Part shown: positions 59,296 to 64,000 of the stretch, piece after piece
Position numbering within the stretch: position 1 is the stretch's first letter
Layout: each line of letters starts with the position of its first letter
Assembly (NCBI GenBank): GCA_036504595.1
Contig: DASXUX010000074.1
Span: forward strand, 1 to 64,000
Direction: 5' to 3'
Source: DASXUX01 sp036504595
GTDB taxonomy: Bacteria > Planctomycetota > SZUA-567 > H5-PLA8
DNA: 64,000 nucleotides
Notes under the pieces: generated by a model
The model's input: the letters and a program-made list of their open reading frames with translations, nothing else
Database searches by the model: none
What the model was told of the DNA's origin: nothing
Position numbers and translations under genes: made by a program

Positions 59296-59634
59296 ATGGC
59301 GAAGAAAAAAGCGGCGGGTGCCGGCAGCGTTCGTGTCGTGCTGGTGACGGCACCCGTGAAAGAAGCCGAAACGCTGGCGCGGACGTTAGTAGAGGAGCGC
59401 CTTGCGGCGTGTGCGAACCTTTTGCCGGGCGTGACGTCGCTGTACTGGTGGGAGGGCAAAATCAACCGCGATGCCGAGGTGCTGATCGTTCTCAAGACGC
59501 GAAAGACCGGGGTCGCTCGGTTAATGAAGCGCGTCAAGGAACTGCACAGTTACACGGTGCCGGAGTTTCTCACGTTGGAGGTGCGGGAGGGGAATGCGGA
59601 TTACGTGAAGTGGGTGGGGACGGAGGTTCGGTGA
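59296..59634 (+). CDS. cutA: Divalent-cation tolerance protein CutA
   Basis: 112 residues. A basic N-terminus precedes the CutA1 fold: RVVLVTAPVKEAETLARTLVEERLAACANLLPGVTSLYWWEGKI contains the signature EERLAACANLLPGV and YWWEGKI; then EVLIVLKTRK and HSYTVPEFLTLEV. CutA1 is a trimeric cytosolic protein linked to copper tolerance in E. coli; its real role is unclear. It is a single gene between secreted proteins. Confidence 0.95.
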   Translation: MAKKKAAGAGSVRVVLVTAPVKEAETLARTLVEERLAACANLLPGVTSLYWWEGKINRDAEVLIVLKTRKTGVARLMKRVKELHSYTVPEFLTLEVREGNADYVKWVGTEVR

Positions 59635-59643
59635 ACGGCGAAA

Positions 59644-59834
59644 CAGAGAAATTCGAAACTCGAAATTCGAAGGAAAGAGAAAAACGGAAAAAGGCAAAAC
59701 AGCAACCGGGGCGCGCAGGCCGGTTTTCGTTTCGCCGTTTTTAGTTTTGCTGTTTCCTTCGAGTTTCGGATTTCGGATTTCGAATCTTCAGTGGCACGGG
59801 CAGCCAACAGCGAACAGAGGCTGCCCGTGGCACA
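59644..59834. repeat. GAAATTC heptamer foldback array plus GTGGCACGGGCA palindrome
   Basis: The left arm AAATTCGAAACTCGAAATTC (59649) plus GGAAAAAGGCAAAACAGC pairs with the right arm (59720-59787: TTTTGCTGTTTCC, CGAGTTTCGGATTTCGGATT). The palindrome follows at 59791-59834. The block fills the space between the convergent stops of cutA (59634) and the PA14 gene (59840). Confidence 0.85.
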
Positions 59835-59839
59835 GGAAC

Positions 59840-62800
59840 TCACTGCGGACAGAGCTGGCTTTGCGGAACGACGGCCAGCGGTGTCGAGGGGCTGTTCCAT
59901 TGCAGTTTGATCACGGCGTCGTGCGAGCCCTGGTAGTATTCGAGCGTGATCGCGACTTTCTGGCCGGCGGTCAAAGCGATCGTACCGGTGTTCGTCGTCG
60001 CAGCGTGGCCGGTCCAGTTGTCGATGATCTTCTGGCCATTGACATACAGCCGCACGCCGTCGTCGCTGGTCGTCGTGAATGTGTAGGTTTCGCTGAACTG
60101 CGGCTGCACGAAGCCCGTCCAGCGAACGCTGTAGTTCGTCAAAGGGAACCCGGCGATCGGCCCGGTGGTCGTCCATACGAAATCGATCGTGGCGTCGGTG
60201 CGCGTGACCGGCGTGCCGGTGAGATAGGTGTTGTTGAAGTAGGAGCCGAGCAGGCCGGTGCCGCTGGCGGTGGGCGGCGGCGGAGTGGTGCTCGGGGGCG
60301 GCGGCGGAGTGGTACTCGGGGGCGGCGTTGTGGTGGAAGTGCTTCCGGAATAGAGCTGCGTTTGTGGGATGATGGCTTTCGGCGTAGAGGGGCTGCTCCA
60401 GGACAGCGTCGCGACTGCGCCGCCGGTGCCCTGGAAGTATTCCATCTGGATGGTGTACTGCTGGCCGGCGGTCAGAGCGATGGTGCCGCTATCCACGGTG
60501 CTGGCGTGATAGGTCCAGTCGTTGATGATCTGCACGCCATTGACCCAGAGCCGCACGCCGTCGTCGCTGCAGGTGTAGAAGGTGTAGGTTTCGCTGAATT
60601 GAGCCTGCACCTGGCCGTTCCAGCGCGTGCTGAAGTTCGTGCCGGCCAGTCCGGAGATCGGGGAGGCGCCGTTCCAGTTGAAGTTGACGGTCGGATCTAC
60701 GCGCGTCGCAGGCGTGCCGCTGAGCGTTGCGTTGGCGAAGTACGCGCCCAGCAGACCGTCGCCGGTGCCAACAGTAGGAGTTGGCGGCGTGACGATGCTG
60801 GAACCGTAGGAATAGAGCTGCGTCTGCGGGATGATGCATTTGTTTGTGGAGGGGCTGCTCCAGGAGAGCGTCAGCACGGAGCCGCCAGTGCCCTGGAAGT
60901 ATTCAAGCTGCACGTCGTACATCTGGCCGGCGACCATTGGGATTGTGCAACTGTTCTCGGTCGTCGCGTGCGACGTCCAGTTGTTGATGACCTGCGTGCC
61001 GTTGATCCACATGCGCACGCCATCGTCGCTGCTGGTGTAGAGCGTGTACGTTTCGCTGAACTGCGCTTCGATCTGGCCCGTCCACCGGCCGCTCCAGTTG
61101 GTGCCGCCGCACGGAGAGATCGGCGAGGCGCCGTTCCAGTTGAAGTTGATCGTGGTATCCACGCGGTTGGCCGTTGTGCCGGTCAGGTCAATGTTGGCGA
61201 AGTACGTGCCATAGAGCCCGTCGCCGGTACCGACGACGGGATTCACGGTCGGTGTGGAGGCGGCAGCGTAGAGCTGCGTCTGCGGAATGATCGCTTTGAA
61301 GGTCGAGAGGCTGGACCAGGAGAGCATCGCGCACGAACCGCCCGTTCCCTGGTAGTACTCCATCTTGATGTCGTACTTCTGGCCGGCGGTCAGAGCGATG
61401 GTGCCGCTGTTTTCGGTTGTGGCGTGAGCCGTCCAGTTGTTGATCAGTTGCTGGCCGTTCACCCACAGGCGCACGCCGTCGTCGCTGCTCGTGTAGAACG
61501 TGTAGGTTTCGCTGTACTGCGGTTGAACCTGGCCGGCCCAGCGCACGCTGAAGTTCGTGCCGCTGAGACCAGAGATCGGAACGGCGCCGTTCCAGTTGAA
61601 GTTGACGGTTGGATCGATGCGCGTGTACGTCGTACCCGTCAGGTCCGCATTGGTGAAGTACGTGCCGAGCAGGCCGTTGCCCGTTCCAGCGGGCGGAGGC
61701 GGCGGCGTCACCGGAGCGCCGGAGAACGCGCCCTGGCTGGCGTTGTAGTAAGTGCCGGAACCGGAGCTTTCGAGCTTCACGGCGCGGACCATGTACGTAT
61801 TGCTGATCGAGCCGGTGGTATCGACGAAGCTGGTCCCAGTGATCAGCGAACTGCTGAGGCGCGTGAACGTGCCGCTCGCAGTAGTGGCGCGGTAAACGTG
61901 ATAGCCGACACAGGCGTCGCTGGAGGCGGTCCAACTCAATGTCGTTGGGTTGCTGCCCGAGAGCGTCAAGCTCGACGGAGGAGCCACCGGGTGCATGCGC
62001 AGCGTCGGGTCGCCCATCAGGCAGACATGCGTGCCGCGCGCGCCGCTGTTTCCCTTCCAGTACAGGCCGTTGTTGTTTTGGCTGAGCTTCGCGCAGGCGC
62101 CGATCGTCTCGCCCATCGCCATCGGGTGATAATACCATTGCGGCCGTCCGCCCCACGAACAGGTAAGAATGTAGCCCGCGGAAGCGAGCGGCGAGCGCAG
62201 GAAGTTGTCGCCCTTGTCGAAGTCGCCGAAGTAGCTGCCGAAGAACATCGTGAACACGGTCTGCGGACTGTTGCTGGCCATGTCGCTGGTGCCGCCGACG
62301 CCATAGCAGCTTGTCACCGTGCCCGCGCCACATCCATAGGACCAAAGATACGGCTGGGAGTTCACGGTATTGAAGTAATTGCCCGGCGAAACGGTCGTCA
62401 CGTTCGACGCGCCGAACATCGGGGCAAAGTTGCGATAGCCGTCGGAGGCGAAGGCTTCGCCATTGAACGTGCCGAAGTTATCGAGCACTGCGCCGCGCCG
62501 CTGGACGGAGAACTGGCACGTGCGGAAGCCGTGGTCCTTGCTCAGATACTGTTGGAGCAACTGCACATCCGTCTTCGAGAACGACGGCAGGTTGTACAAG
62601 TCCACGCGGCCGACGCCGAGCGTCGCGTCGGCGGGGATATACGACTGGTCGTACTTTCCGTCGCCGGGAACGTTGTAGTTCTCGGAGAAAGAAGCGCCGC
62701 TGTCATTTACGGTGGAGTCGGTCCACGAGCCGCTCATGGTGCCATAGAAAGTATCCGAGGCCCATGCGCCGACGTGCTGAGGCACATGACCGTCCCAGGC

Positions 62801-63415
62801 GGTGTCGCCGGAGTACGGAACGGGAACATGGCCGAACAGGAACACGCACTTCACGTTGCCGGGGTCGGAATTGTAATCGCTGGTGATCAGACTCTTGATG
62901 TCGGTGACTTTCGCGGTGCGGGAGACGTCGTGGCGCAGGACGGTCCAGCCATCGCCTTGAATATCCTGGACAAGTTGCGCCAACTGTGTCGCAAGGGGCG
63001 AACAGTACGTATTGTCTACTATAAGGACGATCTTGCCTCGGCTGTCCACCAGAGGCACTTGAATGCCGGCCGTGATGTAGCCGTAGCCGGTATAGCCCGC
63101 GCCGGTGTTCTTGACGATCTGGTACTCGTAGCATGAGCCGACGGAAACGTTGCTGTCCGTGTAGGTGGTGGACATTCCAAGGCCGGTGCCTGAACCCCAG
63201 CTCGTCGATCCCGGCGCCTTTCGATAGACGGTGAAGCCTGTGGCGTCCGCGCCGGCTGGCCAACTGAGTGTAATGGAAGGAGGAGAGACTTGTACCGTCG
63301 CGCTAACCTGCACTGCGTAGTCGGCACTCGTCGTTGCAAGCAGCGGCTCCGACACGGTCAACATGGCCAAGGCGATGGCAAAGACATAATATGCGCCACG
63401 GTTGATCGTTGGCAT
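59840..63415 (-). CDS. Secreted C25-peptidase-like protein with four C-terminal PA14 domains
   Basis: I use the ATG at 63413-63415 (GAGGAG 8 nt upstream), giving 1191 residues. After a signal peptide (about 1-27) come a fibronectin-III-like segment (about 40-125) and a gingipain/C25-like region (about 130-510). The latter has FLFGHVPVPYSG, SYGCGAGTV (possible Cys/His centre), GYILTCSWGG and the terminal MGDPTLRMHPV. A second FN3 (about 513-600) follows, then four near-identical PA14 domains (about 575-715, 725-872, 877-1023, 1052-1191), each with TFYTSSDDGVRLWVNG-like cores and joined by Pro/Thr linkers. PA14 domains bind glycans. The first half may be a peptidase or only structural; I am not sure the catalytic residues are intact. 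There is no PEP-CTERM tail. Confidence 0.72.
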   Translation of the reverse strand: MPTINRGAYYVFAIALAMLTVSEPLLATTSADYAVQVSATVQVSPPSITLSWPAGADATGFTVYRKAPGSTSWGSGTGLGMSTTYTDSNVSVGSCYEYQIVKNTGAGYTGYGYITAGIQVPLVDSRGKIVLIVDNTYCSPLATQLAQLVQDIQGDGWTVLRHDVSRTAKVTDIKSLITSDYNSDPGNVKCVFLFGHVPVPYSGDTAWDGHVPQHVGAWASDTFYGTMSGSWTDSTVNDSGASFSENYNVPGDGKYDQSYIPADATLGVGRVDLYNLPSFSKTDVQLLQQYLSKDHGFRTCQFSVQRRGAVLDNFGTFNGEAFASDGYRNFAPMFGASNVTTVSPGNYFNTVNSQPYLWSYGCGAGTVTSCYGVGGTSDMASNSPQTVFTMFFGSYFGDFDKGDNFLRSPLASAGYILTCSWGGRPQWYYHPMAMGETIGACAKLSQNNNGLYWKGNSGARGTHVCLMGDPTLRMHPVAPPSSLTLSGSNPTTLSWTASSDACVGYHVYRATTASGTFTRLSSSLITGTSFVDTTGSISNTYMVRAVKLESSGSGTYYNASQGAFSGAPVTPPPPPAGTGNGLLGTYFTNADLTGTTYTRIDPTVNFNWNGAVPISGLSGTNFSVRWAGQVQPQYSETYTFYTSSDDGVRLWVNGQQLINNWTAHATTENSGTIALTAGQKYDIKMEYYQGTGGSCAMLSWSSLSTFKAIIPQTQLYAAASTPTVNPVVGTGDGLYGTYFANIDLTGTTANRVDTTINFNWNGASPISPCGGTNWSGRWTGQIEAQFSETYTLYTSSDDGVRMWINGTQVINNWTSHATTENSCTIPMVAGQMYDVQLEYFQGTGGSVLTLSWSSPSTNKCIIPQTQLYSYGSSIVTPPTPTVGTGDGLLGAYFANATLSGTPATRVDPTVNFNWNGASPISGLAGTNFSTRWNGQVQAQFSETYTFYTCSDDGVRLWVNGVQIINDWTYHASTVDSGTIALTAGQQYTIQMEYFQGTGGAVATLSWSSPSTPKAIIPQTQLYSGSTSTTTPPPSTTPPPPPSTTPPPPTASGTGLLGSYFNNTYLTGTPVTRTDATIDFVWTTTGPIAGFPLTNYSVRWTGFVQPQFSETYTFTTTSDDGVRLYVNGQKIIDNWTGHAATTNTGTIALTAGQKVAITLEYYQGSHDAVIKLQWNSPSTPLAVVPQSQLCPQ

Positions 63416-63812
63416 GCGCGGGCTCCTCTCGTTACGAGTTTTCTCAAAAGCCGGCAAACTTTCTCCGACGCCAAGTGCACTACTTCAGTATTCAGGGGAC
63501 TTGAGGACGTTACACGCTACTACACACAACGCAGTGACATTTCTTCAATTTGGCAACACACTTCTGTCGCACCTAGGAATATTTGCATATTGTGCTCGAT
63601 TGCTTACGATCTGAAAAGAAGAACACCGGAACTCACTTCCTTATTGAGCACGACAGGTTCTTCTCGTGGCGCGCTAATTTCCAACCCGGTAGACAGGCGG
63701 CGCTTCTATATCATCCACTCGAAATCACGGCTTGGCCTTTTGTTAGCTTTGTCCGCCACGTCAGCCGCTTGGCTGAAAGGAGTCGTCGGGTGAACCTGAG
63801 GGGCCGATACGT
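63416..63812. other. Divergent spacer before the MbtH-like gene
   Basis: 397 bp, visibly lower in G+C than the rest of the window, between divergent starts at 63415 (minus) and 63813 (plus). It should hold both promoters. No repeat array, RNA gene or strong hexamer pair is evident. Confidence 0.5.
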
Positions 63813-64000
63813 ATGGACAATCAAGACACCGAAGATAATGCCCTCTACAAAGTCGTCATGAACGCGGAGGAGCAGTACTCCATCTGGCCGCAGAACCGGG
63901 AAACGCCTGGCGGTTGGCGTGAAGTGGGAAAGATCGGCGATAAGAAAGAGTGCCTCGCGTTTATCGGGATGGTGTGGACCGATATGCGCCCGCTTAGCCT
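63813..64000 (+). CDS. MbtH-like protein, 3' end beyond the window
   Basis: The frame is open from an ATG at 63813 (GAGGGG upstream) to the window edge, 62 complete codons. It has the full MbtH signature: NAEEQYSIWPQNRETPGGW, then CLAFIGMVWTDMRPLS, including the three conserved Trp residues. MbtH proteins bind and activate adenylation domains of nonribosomal peptide synthetases, and the gene is nearly always next to one. An NRPS or similar cluster is therefore expected immediately to the right. Confidence 0.92.
   Translation, partial: MDNQDTEDNALYKVVMNAEEQYSIWPQNRETPGGWREVGKIGDKKECLAFIGMVWTDMRPLS

Noticed and set aside
59747..63136. Plus-strand open frame of 1129 codons opposite the PA14 gene, with internal repeats
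   Set aside because: The repeats mirror the four PA14 domains on the other strand. There is no signal peptide, ribosome site or recognisable motif.
1..64000. tRNA, rRNA, riboswitch or complete transposon/IS
   Set aside because: I found no cloverleaf, rRNA core sequence, known aptamer pattern or transposase gene; the mobile-looking DNA is limited to short arrays and palindromes.

Overview
The window (about 62% G+C by eye, nearly all coding) reads as chromosomal DNA of a Gram-negative-type bacterium of the PVC group, most likely a planctomycete. Outer-membrane biogenesis genes (bamA, two ompH/skp genes, lpxD) are present. They sit with gene families typical of Planctomycetota: secreted sulfatase, formylglycine-generating-enzyme (FGE) domains, Ser/Thr kinases with transmembrane tails, Tat-exported Gfo/Idh oxidoreductase, a CxxCH beta-propeller protein with HEAT repeats, DUF2961, exosortase and PA14 proteins. 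Taxonomy is inferred from protein families only; there is no rRNA or tRNA gene in the window.

Layout. (1) 1-18868 is a catabolic/secretory region: a truncated secreted protein, a GH43/GH32-like propeller, an FG-GAP protein, a giant CxxCH propeller/HEAT protein, an IclR regulator, an FMN-binding TPR protein with a NapH/MauM-like polyferredoxin, a DUF2961 hydrolase, Gfo/Idh, a WbsX/LamG protein and a sulfatase. (2) 18987-26401 is an exopolysaccharide/exosortase locus: Wzz-BY-kinase fusion, polyprenyl glycosylphosphotransferase, exosortase, EpsI, GT4. (3) 26564-33034 holds a DUF711 protein, a Ser/Thr kinase and a repeat-riddled GH42-like protein. (4) 33321-45984 is a core housekeeping run: a GlmU-Prs fusion, rplY, pth, rpsF, ssb, rpsR, rplI, dnaB, bamA, ompH x2, lpxD. 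(5) 46174-50760 is an ABC importer whose binding protein is fused to an OmpA-like domain. (6) 50912-63415 has a kinase-FGE fusion, a tandem GT2, an FGE protein with a transmembrane hairpin inserted in its fold, a beta-helix protein, cutA and a C25-like/PA14 protein. (7) The right edge opens an MbtH-like gene, suggesting a nonribosomal peptide locus just outside.

The most unusual feature is the space between genes. About twenty sites carry degenerate arrays with a 7-bp period, each with its own heptamer (for example AATGATG, GTCATTA, AAAAGTT, CCCTGAA, CCAAGAG). Many are followed by the reverse complement of the same heptamer, so the transcript could fold back. Most begin at, or within about 15 nt of, a stop codon. 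Several have become coding: one supplies the signal-peptide core of a 1382-residue protein, and others supply the C-terminal tails of a sulfatase and of Pth. At least six families of GC-rich palindromes are dispersed among them, some lying in frame inside genes. One gene (29486-33034) carries seven such insertions without losing its frame. A separate cluster at 57478-57970 has seven copies of a CACATGTG-centred element. These repeats, the GlmU-Prs fusion, the substrate-binding-protein/OmpA fusion and the split FGE domain are the best candidates for undescribed biology.
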